This document shows, piece by piece, positions 1 to 10,268 of a DNA stretch of 39,799 nucleotides. Positions within the stretch are counted from its first letter, which is position 1, and each line of letters opens with the position of its first letter. The notes beneath the pieces were generated by a model that did not search any database, was not told the DNA's origin, and worked only from the letters and a program-made list of their open reading frames with translations. The position numbers and the translations under genes are program-made. The DNA is from an uncultured Clostridia bacterium (GTDB lineage: Bacteria; Bacillota; Clostridia; TANB77; CAG-508), in NCBI GenBank assembly GCA_944389425.1, contig CALXMH010000012.1:1-39799 (forward strand), given 5' to 3'.

Positions 1-75
1 AGTCGTCCGTTCGACTTGCATGTCTTATGTGCGCCGCCAGCGTTTATCCTGAGCCAGGATCAAACTCTCTAGTTT
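1..75 (-). rRNA. rrs: 16S rRNA, 5' end (partial)
   Basis: The reverse complement contains the near-universal 16S start AGAGTTTGATCCTGGCTCAG, followed by AACGCTGGCGGC and CATGCAAGTCGAACG. The gene runs off the left edge, so only about 75 bases are present. The 5' end is placed by aligning AGAGTTTG to position 8 of the standard 16S numbering, so it may be off by a few bases. Confidence 0.97.
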
Positions 76-243
76 TTGGTATATTAATTTTTATTAATAT
101 CTAGTTTCGTTTGAGCTCTTAACTCTTTTTTAATTACTTTTTTTGTACGATTTCTATCGTACCGCTTGGTCTCTTAAAGGATTTTATTGTTTACTTTTCA
201 ATGTACTTTTTCGACTCGGTATTCGATGTCGTCAACGATATTT
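76..243 (-). other. rRNA operon leader
   Basis: About 170 bases lie between the rRNA promoter and the 16S 5' end. On the minus strand they hold TACATTGAAAAGT, resembling the boxA-type antitermination region common before Firmicute 16S genes. A perfect hairpin (GTACGA and TCGTAC arms, 145-162) could take part in rRNA processing. Functional roles are inferred. Confidence 0.5.
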
Positions 244-273
244 ATTTTAGCACAAATCAATAATTGTTGTCAA
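244..273 (-). promoter_or_regulatory. rRNA operon promoter (sigma-A type)
   Basis: On the minus strand, TTGACA (268-273) and TAAAAT (244-249) are separated by 18 bases, about 170 bases upstream of the 16S start. Position and near-consensus boxes fit an rRNA promoter. Confidence 0.7.
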
Positions 274-463
274 TACTTTTTTTGAATTTTTTTAAAATAA
301 TTTTTCGTTGATTTTTTGTCGACTTTTTATTATTCAAGCGACTGTATTTATATTAACATTTTTTTAGTCTCATGTCAACAGTTTTATGTTAATTTTTTTA
401 TTTATTTTTACATAAAATATTATATGTTTTATATTCTAAAAGATTACACTAATTATACAAAAA

Positions 464-511
464 AACAAAGAAGAATTTACGAGATAAATTTCCCATAAAT
501 TCTTCTTTGTT
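464..511 (-). terminator. bidirectional intrinsic terminator
   Basis: Arms of 16 bases (464-479 and 496-511) are perfectly complementary, with A-runs before and T-runs after. It lies directly behind the stop codon of the gene at 517-1593. The remaining 300-463 stretch shows no gene. Confidence 0.8.
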
Positions 512-516
512 TTTCT

Positions 517-1593
517 TTATTTTACATATTCATTTAATGGTCTTACTCTATAATTTAATTCTCCCATTTGTTCTGTTGGAACATATCCAGGTTTTGCATT
601 AATAACATCTGGTATTCTATTTACAACACTTGCACATGTAAGCTCAACTGTTGATGGTCTATTAATTACTAATGTAGTATTTGGTTCTCCGATTATTGTC
701 CATTCATTTTTATCAAAATCTTCTTTTGAATATACTTTTCCTATACATTCAGATTCTATTGTAATTCCTTCTTCTGTTTCTGTTGTTACTACCGCACTCA
801 TACCAGTAGCAAGACCAGCTTTTACTGTCATTTGTAATGTAGATGATTCTATATCTTCTTTATATGTTTGTGGCACACATTTTTGTGATTGTGATTTTAC
901 TGTCAATCCTAATTTTTCACATAGCCATCCATTGACATTCCACATGTATGATGGTGAAAATTTACCTTCATTTATTAGTTTTTGTCTTTCTTCTTCTGAT
1001 ATATTATCAGCACTTGCAACTTCTTCTTCAAATTGTTCAAGTGTTAGTCCTGCGCCATGTGCTTTTGCTAATGCAATTCCATAATCTTCAACATTATAGC
1101 TTGAACTTCCTTTTATTTTCTTAATATCATGAGTAGAACCAGCAATACTTGTTATTAGCTGTCCCCAATATATATCTTGATATCCACTTCCTGTTATTGT
1201 GCATCCTGTTTTCTTTGCCATTTCATCTATTTTTTTAGTTGCTACTGGGTTTGAATTAGCTGGGAAAAAGGCTTCTTCACATGTAGTAATTGCATTAATA
1301 CCAAGCTTAGCACATAACATTAAAGCTTCTTCTACATCACTAAATAAACTCATTGTTGTTACAATTACTATATCTGGTTTTACTTCTTCTAACATTTTTT
1401 CTGCATCTTGTGCTGAAACTACCTTAATACCTTTTGTTTCGCATCCCATTATTTCTCCTATATCTTTTCCTATAACTGCTGGATTTACATCAACTGCTCC
1501 TACTATTTCTGCACCTTTTTCGTATACATATCTCATTGTATACACACTCATTTTCCCTGTTCCATATTGAACTACTTTGATTTTTCTATCCAA
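517..1593 (-). CDS. NAD(P)-dependent dehydrogenase, DapB-fold / 2,4-diaminopentanoate dehydrogenase-like
   Basis: A protein of about 358 residues with an N-terminal Rossmann fold (KVVQYGTGKMSVYTMRY, then VGAVDVNP). It resembles proteins annotated as dihydrodipicolinate reductase N-terminus domain, the group that includes 2,4-diaminopentanoate dehydrogenase of ornithine fermentation. Substrate assignment is an inference and no other ornithine-degradation gene is nearby. The frame opens at a GTG (1602), but the GGAG ribosome site abuts that GTG. It is well spaced from TTG at 1593, so I chose the TTG. It follows clpX but is separated from it by a terminator, so it is probably a separate unit. 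It ends at a strong bidirectional terminator. The gene contains no in-frame CGG codon. Confidence 0.75.
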   Translation of the reverse strand: MDRKIKVVQYGTGKMSVYTMRYVYEKGAEIVGAVDVNPAVIGKDIGEIMGCETKGIKVVSAQDAEKMLEEVKPDIVIVTTMSLFSDVEEALMLCAKLGINAITTCEEAFFPANSNPVATKKIDEMAKKTGCTITGSGYQDIYWGQLITSIAGSTHDIKKIKGSSSYNVEDYGIALAKAHGAGLTLEQFEEEVASADNISEEERQKLINEGKFSPSYMWNVNGWLCEKLGLTVKSQSQKCVPQTYKEDIESSTLQMTVKAGLATGMSAVVTTETEEGITIESECIGKVYSKEDFDKNEWTIIGEPNTTLVINRPSTVELTCASVVNRIPDVINAKPGYVPTEQMGELNYRVRPLNEYVK

Positions 1594-1700
1594 AAAAATC
1601 ACTCCTTTCTATTATAGCTACATTATATATATAACCTTATGAAAATTGCAAGTTGTTTTTGTAATTTTTATGTGTTTAATTTGATTATTTCCATTTTTAT

Positions 1701-1738
1701 AAAAAAGAATGCAATTTACATAAATTGCATTCTTTTTT
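1701..1738 (-). terminator. clpX intrinsic terminator
   Basis: The 18-base arms (1701-1718, 1721-1738) form an almost loop-less perfect palindrome with T/A runs, just behind the clpX stop codon. Confidence 0.8.
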
Positions 1739-1739
1739 A

Positions 1740-3059
1740 TTATGAAGCAGTTTCTTGTTTTTTTGCAGATATTCTTTTCTGCTTAACTACTTTTTCTACT
1801 TTTTCTATTTTTTTATTTTCATTTATTATTATTTTAGGATTTTCTTTTCCCTCTACTGTGGCTTTTGTTATTATGCATTTTTCTATTTTAGGATTAGAAG
1901 GTATATCAAACATAACATCTCTCATAATTTCTTCTATAATAGAACGTAATCCTCTTGCTCCTGTATTTCTCTCTATTGCTTTTTGCACTAATGCTTCTAG
2001 TGCTTCTTGTTCAAATTCAAGTTCAACACCATCTAATTCCATTAGTTTTTGATATTGCTTCATTAATGCGTTTTTAGGTTTAGTAAATATTTCTATTAAT
2101 GCATTCTTATCTAGTTCATGTAATGTTGCTATAATTGGAAGTCTTCCCACAAATTCAGGAATTAGTCCAAATTTTAGTAAATCTTGTGGAAGCATTTGTT
2201 CAAATACTTCGTATCTTTTTAAGTCTTTTTTACTCTCAATTTCAGCACCAAAACCTATTGATTTTTTTCCTATTCTATCTTTTATTATATTTTCTAATCC
2301 TTCAAATGCCCCTCCACAAACAAATAATATATTAGCTGTATTTATTTGCAAAAATTCTTGATGTGGATGTTTTCTTCCTCCCTGTGGCGGAACAGCTGCT
2401 GTTGTTCCTTCTATTATTTTAAGTAACGATTGTTGCACACCTTCTCCACTTACATCTCTTGTAATCGAAGGGTTTTCAGATTTTCTAGATATTTTATCTA
2501 TTTCGTCTATATATATAATTCCCTTTTCTGCTTTTTCTATATCATAATCTGCTGCTTGTATTAGTTTAAGTAAGATATTTTCTACATCTTCACCAACATA
2601 ACCAGCTTCTGTAAGTGTTGTTGCATCTGCTATTGCAAATGGAACTTTTAATACTCTTGCAAGTGTCTGTGCAAGTAAAGTTTTTCCTGAACCTGTTGGT
2701 CCAAGTAATAAAATATTACTTTTTTGTATTTCAACTTCATTTATTTCTTTAATTGAATTAATTCTCTTATAATGATTATAAACTGCAACAGACAATGTTT
2801 TCTTAGCATCTTCTTGACCTATAACATATTCATCTAATACTTTTTTTATTTCTTCTGGTGTTGGTATTTGTTCTAATTCCTCTTGTGCATCTTCTAATTC
2901 ATCTTCATAATATTCATCTTCTAAAATATTTCCACATACTTTTATACATTCATCACAGATATATACGCCTGGTCCTGCCACAATTCTTTTTACATTCTCT
3001 TGTGTTTTTCCACAAAAAGAACATTTTATTGTTTGTTTACCATTATTTCCTTTTGGCAT
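1740..3059 (-). CDS. clpX: ClpX, ATPase subunit of the ClpXP protease
   Basis: 439 residues. An N-terminal four-cysteine zinc-binding domain (C13, C16, C35, C38) recognises adaptors and substrates. The AAA+ core follows with Walker A GPTGSGKT (about 120-127), the GYVGEDVE motif and Walker [11 protein letters not shown]. The C-terminus ends in a lysine-rich tail somewhat longer than in typical ClpX. ClpX unfolds proteins and feeds them to ClpP in the cytoplasm. It starts at an ATG with GAGGTG just upstream. It is third in the tig-clpP-clpX order, 43 bases after clpP, and closes at its own terminator. Confidence 0.97.
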   Translation of the reverse strand: MPKGNNGKQTIKCSFCGKTQENVKRIVAGPGVYICDECIKVCGNILEDEYYEDELEDAQEELEQIPTPEEIKKVLDEYVIGQEDAKKTLSVAVYNHYKRINSIKEINEVEIQKSNILLLGPTGSGKTLLAQTLARVLKVPFAIADATTLTEAGYVGEDVENILLKLIQAADYDIEKAEKGIIYIDEIDKISRKSENPSITRDVSGEGVQQSLLKIIEGTTAAVPPQGGRKHPHQEFLQINTANILFVCGGAFEGLENIIKDRIGKKSIGFGAEIESKKDLKRYEVFEQMLPQDLLKFGLIPEFVGRLPIIATLHELDKNALIEIFTKPKNALMKQYQKLMELDGVELEFEQEALEALVQKAIERNTGARGLRSIIEEIMRDVMFDIPSNPKIEKCIITKATVEGKENPKIIINENKKIEKVEKVVKQKRISAKKQETAS

Positions 3060-3102
3060 ATAAGCACCTCTTTTATTTTTTTATTTTATTCTTTGGTTTT
3101 TA

Positions 3103-3705
3103 CTATGGTCTTTTTTCAACTATTCCATCAATTAATCCATATTTTAAAGCTTCTTCTGCTGTCATATAGTTATCTCTTTCTGTATCTTTTTCTATTACAT
3201 CTAATGGTTGACCTGTTCTTTCACTTAATATTTTATTTAATTTTTCTCTTGTTTTTACCATATGATCTGCATGGATTTTTATTTCTGTAGTTTGGCCAGA
3301 AAGTCCTCCGCCGCCTATTAATGGTTGATGTATTAATATTTCAGCATTAGGTGTTGCTAATCTTTTACCTTTTTCTCCACAAGCTAAAAGCACTGCTCCC
3401 ATACTAGCTGCCATTCCTATACAAATTGTAGATACTGGGCATTTTATATAATTAATAGTATCTACTATTGCCATTCCAGCAGTTATAGATCCTCCTGGAC
3501 TATTTATATACAAATGTATTTCTTTGTCAGGATCTTCTGACTCTAAAAATAATAATTGCGCAACTACTAAACTTGCTGATGTATCGTTTACATCCTCAGC
3601 TAAGAAAATTATTCTATCTTTTAATAATCTTGAAAAAATGTCATATGAACGTTCCCCTCTTGATGTTTGTTCAATTACATATGGAACTAAACTATTTTTT
3701 TCCAT
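3103..3705 (-). CDS. clpP: ClpP, proteolytic subunit of Clp protease
   Basis: 200 residues, the usual ClpP length. The catalytic triad can be placed: Ser101 in GMAASMGA, His126 in HQPL, and Asp178 in ERDNYM by alignment to the B. subtilis Ser97/His122/Asp171 spacing. A three-residue Gly-rich insertion follows the active-site His. It forms the tetradecameric serine protease chamber. It lies 11 bases downstream of tig and 43 bases upstream of clpX, so it is almost certainly co-transcribed with both. Confidence 0.97.
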   Translation of the reverse strand: MEKNSLVPYVIEQTSRGERSYDIFSRLLKDRIIFLAEDVNDTSASLVVAQLLFLESEDPDKEIHLYINSPGGSITAGMAIVDTINYIKCPVSTICIGMAASMGAVLLACGEKGKRLATPNAEILIHQPLIGGGGLSGQTTEIKIHADHMVKTREKLNKILSERTGQPLDVIEKDTERDNYMTAEEALKYGLIDGIVEKRP

Positions 3706-3716
3706 AAACTTTCCTC

Positions 3717-5000
3717 CTATTTTATCTTAGCATTGCTTACTATGTATTCTATTGTTTTTTCTATTTTTAAATTGTTTTCTACATATTTCATAAGTTCTTT
3801 ATTTTCTTTTAATTCTTCTGCTGTTTTTCCATAAGCTTTTGCTAATTCATTTAATTTTTCTTCAATATCAGCTTCTTTTACTTCGATTTCTGCATCTGAT
3901 GCAATAGCTTCTAATACTAGATTTGATTTAACAGATTGTTTTGCTTGATCTTCATAATCTTTTCTAAAATCAGCTTCTGTTTTTCCTATCATTTGAAGAT
4001 ATTTTTCCAAATTCATTCCTTGATAACTTAATCTTAAATCTAAATCTTGCATTATTGTATTTAATTCAGTCTCAATCATTCCTGATGGTATATCAATTTC
4101 AACATTATCACATACTGCTTTTATTGCTGCGTCTTCTTTTTCTCTTTTCGCTCTTGCTGTATTTTCTTCTTCAAATTTTGATTTTATGCTTGCCTTTAAT
4201 TCATCTAATGTGTCGTATTCGCTTACATCTTTTGCGAATTCATCATCTATTTTTGGCAATTCCTTTTTCTTAATCTCATGTAACTTAACTTTAAATACAG
4301 CATCTTTCCCTGCCAATTCCTCTGAGAAATATTTTTCTGGGAATTTAACATTTATATCTTTTTCTTCATCAACTTTCATGCCTATAACTTGGTCTTCAAA
4401 TCCATCTATAAAAGAATGACTTCCTATTTCTAATTCATGATTCTCTGCTTTTCCACCTTCGAAAGCTACTCCATCTACAAATCCTTCAAAATCAATAACA
4501 GCTATATCTTTGTTTTCTACTGGTCTATTCTCAACTGTAACTAGTCTTGAATTTTTATCTGCTATTGTTTCTAGTTCTTTTTGAACATCCTCATCAGATA
4601 CATTATACTCTATTTTTGGTATTTCTATACCTTTATATTTTCCAAGTTTTACCTCTGGCTTTGTTTGAACTACTGCTGTGAATTTTAGTTCTTTTCCTTT
4701 TTCCATTTGATTAACATCTATATGTGGTGCACTTACTGCTTCTATATTGTTTTCTTTTATTGCATTTTCATATATTTCTGGTACTATTTCATTAAATGCA
4801 TCTTCATAAAAAATTTCTGGTCCATATTGTTTTTCAACTAAATTATATGGAGCTTTCCCTTTTCTAAATCCTGGTATATTAAAATATTTTGCATTTTTTT
4901 GATATACTTTTTTCATCCCTTGTTCAAACTTTTCAGCTTCAATTACAAACTCTAATTTTAGTTCATTATTGTTTTCTGTCTTTTCTACTTTTACATTCAT
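3717..5000 (-). CDS. tig: Trigger factor, ribosome-associated chaperone
   Basis: 427 residues, the standard length. The N-terminal ribosome-binding domain contains the FRKGKAPYN signature (about residues 45-53). The central FKBP-type peptidyl-prolyl isomerase domain has IDFEGFVDG and [13 protein letters not shown] long helical C-terminal chaperone domain follows. It binds nascent chains at the ribosome exit tunnel. It heads the tig-clpP-clpX cluster behind a recognisable promoter. The ribosome site GGAAGG lies slightly far from the ATG. Confidence 0.96.
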   Translation of the reverse strand: MNVKVEKTENNNELKLEFVIEAEKFEQGMKKVYQKNAKYFNIPGFRKGKAPYNLVEKQYGPEIFYEDAFNEIVPEIYENAIKENNIEAVSAPHIDVNQMEKGKELKFTAVVQTKPEVKLGKYKGIEIPKIEYNVSDEDVQKELETIADKNSRLVTVENRPVENKDIAVIDFEGFVDGVAFEGGKAENHELEIGSHSFIDGFEDQVIGMKVDEEKDINVKFPEKYFSEELAGKDAVFKVKLHEIKKKELPKIDDEFAKDVSEYDTLDELKASIKSKFEEENTARAKREKEDAAIKAVCDNVEIDIPSGMIETELNTIMQDLDLRLSYQGMNLEKYLQMIGKTEADFRKDYEDQAKQSVKSNLVLEAIASDAEIEVKEADIEEKLNELAKAYGKTAEELKENKELMKYVENNLKIEKTIEYIVSNAKIK

Positions 5001-5044
5001 TTATTTTCAATCCTTCCAAATATATTTTTGCATTATGCTTAACT

Positions 5045-5072
5045 ATTATACCACAGATTACCAAATTTGCAA
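5045..5072 (-). promoter_or_regulatory. promoter of tig-clpP-clpX
   Basis: TTGCAA (5067-5072) and TATAAT (5045-5050) on the minus strand with a 16-base spacer, about 45 bases upstream of the tig start. No CtsR-type heat-shock operator was seen around it. Confidence 0.6.
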
Positions 5073-5098
5073 TATTTTGTTATAAATTTCTAATTCAT

Positions 5099-5134
5099 AA
5101 AAAAGAACATCCTAAAACAAGGATGCTCTTTTTT
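5099..5134 (-). terminator. intrinsic terminator behind 5161-5499
   Basis: A 14-base stem (5099-5112 with 5121-5134, one G-U pair) followed by a T-run, between the unknown gene and the tig promoter. Confidence 0.75.
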
Positions 5135-5160
5135 AGAAGTTAGTAAACTTCTTTTTCGGA

Positions 5161-5499
5161 TTACTTTTTTACGTCTGAGTTTTTCCCATACTTTTTTATG
5201 CGGCTGCTTTTAAGTAAACCTGCTCTACAAGTTACTTGTCCTCTTTCATTTAATATGCCCCAATATCCTTCTAAATCAGTATAAAAGGACATACCATTTG
5301 ATACAGGTTTTATGCCCATACAATCCTGGAGAATTACCTGAGAATCTTCTACACGAAATAGAGCATATCTTTTATGTCCATATTTCATAATTTTCAGTTT
5401 CCCAGCAGGGTCGTAGTCTCTTACATATCTTGCTTGAACTACTTTTACCTCCCCTTGGATTTTTATAGGGATTTGCCGCCATACATCTACTCTTGCCAT
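5161..5499 (-). CDS. hypothetical protein, 112 aa, atypical composition
   Basis: I do not recognise this family. It is a soluble, basic protein with no signal peptide or membrane segment, and it contains aromatic-rich stretches (MKYGHKRYALF, FYTDLEGYWGILNERG). The start is an ATG preceded by a clear GGAGGG site. Its codon use is visibly more GC-rich than its neighbours (CGC, GGC and CTG codons). It contains an unbroken in-frame CGG codon (5476-5478), which the AT-rich genes in the window avoid. It has its own promoter and terminator, so it looks like a self-contained, possibly transferred single-gene unit inserted between two conserved operons. Confidence 0.7.
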   Translation of the reverse strand: MARVDVWRQIPIKIQGEVKVVQARYVRDYDPAGKLKIMKYGHKRYALFRVEDSQVILQDCMGIKPVSNGMSFYTDLEGYWGILNERGQVTCRAGLLKSSRIKKYGKNSDVKK

Positions 5500-5514
5500 C
5501 GTAATCCCTCCTAC

Positions 5515-5567
5515 AAAGTATAGAATGTTATTATTATATCACAATTTACATAATATTTCTATACTTT
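5515..5567 (-). promoter_or_regulatory. promoter of 5161-5499 inside an 11-bp inverted repeat
   Basis: On the minus strand a TATAAT (5533-5538) has a weak -35 TAGAAA (5556-5561) 17 bases away. The promoter is bracketed by a perfect 11-bp inverted repeat, AAAGTATAGAA (5515-5525) and TTCTATACTTT (5557-5567). This could be an operator or a hairpin. Confidence 0.5.
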
Positions 5568-6256
5568 TATACAATTTTTTTTAATTTAAAACCTAAATAA
5601 TCGGAACTTACCATTAATAAATTAATTCCATTTACCATTCCTTCTTTAACATCTAATTGTTGCTTGCCATGTAGGTGTCCATACAAGCATACTTTAACAT
5701 TATATTTTTTCATGACTTCTAAGAATTCTTTCATTGGTGGATAATGCATGCATACTATTATTTTTTTATCATTTCCATATTTGTTTATTCCATCTGCAAA
5801 AGATAATTCTAATCTTGCACATTCTCTTTTTATCATTTTTTCGGTATCTCCGTTTTCCAGTGCTGACCATCCTCTTGTTCCTACTATTATATAATTTTCA
5901 AAGCAATAACTATTATTATATAAAAAATTTATACTTTTAAAATTATTTTCATCTAAGTATTTTCTCATACTTGTAATAGTAGACCACCAATAATCGTGAT
6001 TTCCCTTCAATAATATTTTTGTGCCTGGTAAATTATTTAAATATTCAAAATCTGTATATGTATCTTTTAAATATGTTGCCCAGGAAAAATCTCCTGGCAA
6101 AAGTACTAAATCGTCTTCTTGTACTTTTTCTTCCCAGTCTTTTTTTATTTTTTTTTCGTGGTCTTTCCAGATATCTCCGAATATATCCATTGGTTTATTG
6201 TTTTTAAATGATAAATGCAAATCTGATATTGCATATATGCTCATTTTTTTCACCAC
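5567..6256 (-). CDS. calcineurin-like metallophosphoesterase
   Basis: 229 residues with all signature metal-binding motifs in order: SDLHLSF, LPGDFSW, KGNHDYWW, CMHYPP and GHLHG. These predict a two-metal phosphoesterase; the substrate is unknown. The start is uncertain: GTG at 6256 or 6253, or ATG at 6244, and none has a strong ribosome site. The frame opens four bases after the tsaD stop, so translational coupling is likely. It is the last gene of the lysS-M50-tsaD operon. Confidence 0.88.
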   Translation of the reverse strand: MVKKMSIYAISDLHLSFKNNKPMDIFGDIWKDHEKKIKKDWEEKVQEDDLVLLPGDFSWATYLKDTYTDFEYLNNLPGTKILLKGNHDYWWSTITSMRKYLDENNFKSINFLYNNSYCFENYIIVGTRGWSALENGDTEKMIKRECARLELSFADGINKYGNDKKIIVCMHYPPMKEFLEVMKKYNVKVCLYGHLHGKQQLDVKEGMVNGINLLMVSSDYLGFKLKKIV

Positions 6257-6260
6257 ACTT

Positions 6261-7253
6261 TTACTTATCTATTTTTAGATTTGGGATTGCATTTAATGTT
6301 AAATCTGATTTTTTTCCATTTATAAAATTATAATACCCTGCTGATGCAATCATAGCAGCATTATCTGTGCATAATTTTAGTTCTGGATAATATACTTTTA
6401 TTCCCATGTCTTCTAATTTTGAAAATTCAGCTCTTATATAGCTATTGGCAGAAACTCCACCTGCTAATGCTATTTTTTCAAGGTTAGTTTGTTTTAGTGC
6501 TTGAATAGAATTTTTCACAAGTACTTCTGCCACATTTTTTTCAAAACTTGCGCATAAATCGGCTTTATTTATATTTGGGTTTTTATGATATAAATTTAAT
6601 ATTGCTGTTTTTATTCCACTAAAACTAAAATTTAAATTATCTATATGAGTTTTTGGAAGCACCACATTTGGTGTACCCTGTTTTGCTAGTTTATCTACTT
6701 TTGGCCCTCCTGGGTATCCAAGGCCTACTACTCTTGCGACTTTATCAAAAGCTTCTCCTACTGCATCATCCTTGGTTTTACCTAAAATTTCAAATTCCGT
6801 ATATGATTTTATATTTACTAAATGTGTATGTCCCCCTGAAATTATTAAACAAATAAATGGTGGCTTCAAATCTTTATATGTAATATAATTTGCTGCTATG
6901 TGTCCTTCTATGTGATTTACACCTACTAATGGCTTACCTGTTGCAAAGCTTAGACCTTTTGCATAAGATACTCCAACAAGTAAAGCCCCTACCAGTCCTG
7001 GTCCATAAGTTGGTGTTATTACATCTATATCTTCAATAGTCACATTTGCTTCTTTTAAAGCTTGTTTCACTACTGAATTTATAACCTCTGTATGACTCCT
7101 AGATGCTATTTCTGGAACAACTCCTCCAAATTTTTCGTGTATTTTAATTTGTGAATTAATAACATTAGATAAAACTTCTCTACCGTTTTTTACAACAGCA
7201 GCAGAAGTTTCATCACAACTACTTTCTATTCCTAGTACTAATATATCTTTCAT
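6261..7253 (-). CDS. tsaD: TsaD, tRNA N6-adenosine threonylcarbamoyltransferase
   Basis: 330 residues, the normal length. ASKHA-fold protein starting [13 protein letters not shown], with the metal-binding HIEGH motif (about residue 110) and the SGGHTHL and FSGIKTA motifs of the family. It transfers the threonylcarbamoyl group to A37 of ANN-decoding tRNAs with TsaB and TsaE, which are not in this window. It lies 10 bases downstream of the M50 protease gene and is co-transcribed with lysS and the phosphoesterase. Confidence 0.96.
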   Translation of the reverse strand: MKDILVLGIESSCDETSAAVVKNGREVLSNVINSQIKIHEKFGGVVPEIASRSHTEVINSVVKQALKEANVTIEDIDVITPTYGPGLVGALLVGVSYAKGLSFATGKPLVGVNHIEGHIAANYITYKDLKPPFICLIISGGHTHLVNIKSYTEFEILGKTKDDAVGEAFDKVARVVGLGYPGGPKVDKLAKQGTPNVVLPKTHIDNLNFSFSGIKTAILNLYHKNPNINKADLCASFEKNVAEVLVKNSIQALKQTNLEKIALAGGVSANSYIRAEFSKLEDMGIKVYYPELKLCTDNAAMIASAGYYNFINGKKSDLTLNAIPNLKIDK

Positions 7254-7263
7254 TTTTTACTCC

Positions 7264-7989
7264 CTATATAAATAGTGAAAAAATATTTGTAACCACAAAA
7301 GCATATCCACTATATACAGCATTTATTAATGGACTTATAATATCACCTGCTAATCCTGTTATAAATATTATTATAAATCCTATATAAAAATACATTTGAT
7401 TATTTTCAAACCATTGTCTTCCATTATAAGGTAAAAAGTGCATTAATATTTTTGATCCATCTAGTGGTGGAAGTGGTATTAAATTAAATACTCCAAGTCC
7501 TATATTAACTACTGCTGTATAATTTATAATTTGTGTAATGTAAAAAGTTAATTCATTTGTTACAAATCCAAAACTTATCATTCCAACATATGTTAACATA
7601 AATAAAAGTGCAATAATAAAATTCATTCCAGGTCCCGCTACTGATACTATTGCTTCTGCTTTGGTAAGTTCCATATTTCTATTAAAATTTCTTGGATTAA
7701 TTTCTACTGGTCTACCCCATCCAAATCCTGCAAACAATAGTAGTGCAAAACCTATTGGATCAACATGCGAAAAAGGATTTAAATTAAGTCTCCCCTGAAT
7801 TCTTGGTGTATCATCTCCAAGCAAATCTGCTGCTTTTGCATGTGCATACTCATGAAATGTCATAGCAATTAGTACTCCTGGTATTGTAAGTACTAGTCCT
7901 AATAATTTCTCTCCTGTCATTGTTGCTAAAAAGCTTATTGCTAAAATTGCAATAATAACATAAATAAATCTTTTATCAAAACCGAACAT
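7264..7989 (-). CDS. M50-family site-2-protease-like membrane metalloprotease
   Basis: 241 residues with several membrane helices. The zinc-binding HEYAHA motif lies at about residue 46 in the second helix. The second M50 motif, NLIPLPPLDG, lies at about residues 168-177 and supplies the third zinc ligand. It matches the short peptidase M50B group without PDZ domain common in Firmicutes, whose physiological substrates are mostly unknown. It starts at an ATG with a usable ribosome site, 55 bases behind lysS, and belongs to the same operon. Confidence 0.9.
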   Translation of the reverse strand: MFGFDKRFIYVIIAILAISFLATMTGEKLLGLVLTIPGVLIAMTFHEYAHAKAADLLGDDTPRIQGRLNLNPFSHVDPIGFALLLFAGFGWGRPVEINPRNFNRNMELTKAEAIVSVAGPGMNFIIALLFMLTYVGMISFGFVTNELTFYITQIINYTAVVNIGLGVFNLIPLPPLDGSKILMHFLPYNGRQWFENNQMYFYIGFIIIFITGLAGDIISPLINAVYSGYAFVVTNIFSLFI

Positions 7990-8044
7990 AAAACTTCCTT
8001 TTATTTTTTATTTAGGTTTTTATACAGGATAACCTATAAACCTT

Positions 8045-9532
8045 TTATTCCTTAATAGGTTTCATTGTAGGGAATAATAAAACATCTCTAATAGACGCTG
8101 AATCTGTAAGAAGCATTATTAGTCTGTCTACCCCTATTCCTAATCCTCCTGTTGGTGGCATTCCATATTCTAGTGCTGTTACAAAATCTTCATCCATCAT
8201 ATTTGCTTCTTCGTCTCCGGCTTCTCTTGCTTCTACTTGTTTTAAGAATCTTTCATATTGATCAATTGGGTCATTTAATTCAGAATATGCATTTCCATAT
8301 TCTCTTCCACCTATAAATAATTCAAATCTTTCTGTTAGTCTCTTATCTTCTACTTTTCTTTTTGTAAGTGGAGAAACCTCTACTGGATAATCATATACAA
8401 ATGTTGGTTGAATTAAAGTTTCTTCTACTTTCTCTTCAAATACTAAGTTTATAATATGGCCTCTTGTCATTGTTTCTTCATATTCTAACTCTAATTCTTT
8501 TGCTATTTTCTTTGCTTCTTCATCTGTTTCAATATTATTAAAATCTATTCCTGTAACTTCTTTTATTGCATCTATCATTGTTATTCTTTTCCACTTTGGT
8601 GTTAAATCTATGTCTGTCCCTTGGTAAGTTATTTTAGTTGTTCCAAGTACATTTTTAGCAACTGTTGAAATAATTTCTTCTGTAATGTCCATCATATCGT
8701 TATAATCTTCATATGCAGAATATAATTCTATATTTGTAAATTCTGGATTATGTTTAATAGAAATACCTTCGTTTCTAAACATTCTTCCCATTTCATAGAC
8801 CTTGTCAAATCCACCTACAATTAATCTTTTTAAGTATAATTCATTTGCTATTCTTAAATACATATCCATATCTAATGTATTGTGGTGAGTTATAAATGGT
8901 CTAGCTGCTGCTCCACCTGCTATTGTATTTAATATAGGAGTATCTACTTCTATATATCCTTTTGAGTCTAATACTTTTCTTATTTCTTTTATTATTTTTG
9001 TTCTTTTAATAAAAGTTTCTTTAACTTCTGGATTTACAATTAAATCTACATATCTTTGTCTATATCTTAAATCTGTATCTTTTAATCCATGAAATTTTTC
9101 TGGTAATGGACGTAATGCTTTACAAAGTAAAACAACATTTTTTGCATGTACAGAAATTTCTTCTGTTCTTGTTTTAAACACAAAACCTGTTATTCCAATT
9201 ATATCTCCAATATCATATGTTTTAAATTCTTTATATTTTTCTTCCCCTAAATCATTTAAGCTAACATAGCTTTGAATTTTACCTTGCATATCTTGAATAT
9301 GGCAAAAAGATGCTTTCCCCATTATTCTTTTTGCTACAATTCTGCCTGCTATACTTACATATTTTTGATCTAACTTATCAAAATTATTTTTTATTTCTTC
9401 ACTATTATGAGTTCTGTTATATTTAGTTATTTCAAATGGGTCTTCACCTTTTGCTTGTAATTCTTCCAATTTTTCTTTTCTTACTTTCATAAGTTTATTC
9501 ATATCAAGTTCTTGTTCTTCTATATTTTCCAA
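8045..9532 (-). CDS. lysS: lysyl-tRNA synthetase, class II
   Basis: 495 residues. The N-terminal OB-fold anticodon-binding domain (about 50-150) precedes the class II catalytic core. Motif 2 ([17 protein letters not shown]), [15 protein letters not shown] and motif 3 ([14 protein letters not shown]) are all visible. It charges tRNA-Lys. It uses a TTG start (9530-9532) supported by an AGGAGAGG ribosome site. It is the first gene of a four-gene minus-strand operon with a clear upstream promoter. Confidence 0.97.
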   Translation of the reverse strand: MENIEEQELDMNKLMKVRKEKLEELQAKGEDPFEITKYNRTHNSEEIKNNFDKLDQKYVSIAGRIVAKRIMGKASFCHIQDMQGKIQSYVSLNDLGEEKYKEFKTYDIGDIIGITGFVFKTRTEEISVHAKNVVLLCKALRPLPEKFHGLKDTDLRYRQRYVDLIVNPEVKETFIKRTKIIKEIRKVLDSKGYIEVDTPILNTIAGGAAARPFITHHNTLDMDMYLRIANELYLKRLIVGGFDKVYEMGRMFRNEGISIKHNPEFTNIELYSAYEDYNDMMDITEEIISTVAKNVLGTTKITYQGTDIDLTPKWKRITMIDAIKEVTGIDFNNIETDEEAKKIAKELELEYEETMTRGHIINLVFEEKVEETLIQPTFVYDYPVEVSPLTKRKVEDKRLTERFELFIGGREYGNAYSELNDPIDQYERFLKQVEAREAGDEEANMMDEDFVTALEYGMPPTGGLGIGVDRLIMLLTDSASIRDVLLFPTMKPIKE

Positions 9533-9563
9533 TTTAACCTCTCCTTTTTAAATTATCTTATAC

Positions 9564-9592
9564 ATTATATATCAGAAGCCAGAATTTGTAAA
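9564..9592 (-). promoter_or_regulatory. promoter of the lysS operon
   Basis: TTTACA (9587-9592) and TATAAT (9564-9569) on the minus strand, 17-base spacer, about 30 bases upstream of the lysS start. No T-box is seen here. Confidence 0.7.
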
Positions 9593-9603
9593 GAATAAAG
9601 CCT

Positions 9604-9638
9604 AAAAAAATCCCCCTGCAATTGCAGAGGGATTTTTT
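9604..9638 (-). terminator. intrinsic terminator of 9645-10268
   Basis: A GC-rich perfect stem (CCCTCTGCAATTGCAGGG) flanked by A- and T-runs, starting six bases after the stop codon. It is unusually GC-rich for this genome, like the gene it terminates. Confidence 0.9.
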
Positions 9639-9644
9639 ACCAGA

Positions 9645-10268
9645 TTACCACATAGAGATGGAACGAATATTATTGTAAATATCAGCACCCATCTGGAAAG
9701 GAAGGATAGCTTGGCTAACCTGTGCCCAAACACCACCAGGTTGAACCTTCTTGCCAGAATCCACAAGCAGATATACCGGAGTTTCAATGCCAATGGCATT
9801 TAATTTCGAATATACTGCTGCCGGTGTTTTAAGGTCAAGAACTTCTACCTGATAAGTCGGACCTTCTTTTTGGTTTGCAGTGGAAGCATTTACCATCATG
9901 GCAAGCTTACTAAAAGTCTTTGCATCTTCAAGATCCATAATAACTATGTTTCTTTTCGGATGATGAGAATTAGTTACACGCAAACCTTGTTCGTCCTTCC
10001 CTGTGATGAAGTCCTGCATTGCCTGTACACTCTGGAAACGATAAATACCTTTTACGGATTCACCTTCTAAAGTTTGTACAACGCACGGTGCATCAATAGC
10101 ACCTGCCATCCCAAGATAGTCACCAACTGTGTTGGAAACCGTAAGTTGCTGTTTTACATCAGCAATTTGAACCTGGTCATTTGCGAGTCCAATCGAACTC
10201 ACTCCTAAGCAAAGAGTAAAAACCAATGCTGCAAATACGTTAAAGAAATGATTTTGATGCTTTTTCAT
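9645..10268 (-). CDS. secreted protein of unknown function, higher GC
   Basis: 207 residues. The N-terminus is a typical Sec signal peptide: KKHQNH, then a hydrophobic stretch through VFTLCLGVSSIGLA, cleavage probably near ALAN-like residues 28-30. The mature part has no transmembrane helix. Segments such as VQTLEGESVKGIYRF and VYLLVDSGKKVQPGG suggest a small alpha/beta domain faintly like Tic22-type proteins, which I do not assert. The ribosome site is TAGGAGGG. Base composition is clearly higher in GC than lysS or the gene at 10513, and the terminator is GC-rich too, so transfer as a single unit with promoter and terminator is plausible. Confidence 0.75.
   Translation of the reverse strand: MKKHQNHFFNVFAALVFTLCLGVSSIGLANDQVQIADVKQQLTVSNTVGDYLGMAGAIDAPCVVQTLEGESVKGIYRFQSVQAMQDFITGKDEQGLRVTNSHHPKRNIVIMDLEDAKTFSKLAMMVNASTANQKEGPTYQVEVLDLKTPAAVYSKLNAIGIETPVYLLVDSGKKVQPGGVWAQVSQAILPFQMGADIYNNIRSISMW

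Noticed and set aside
316-498. Short plus-strand frame upstream of the rRNA promoter
   Set aside because: Phe/Tyr-rich translation of AT-rich intergenic DNA, no ribosome site, and it runs into the terminator hairpin.
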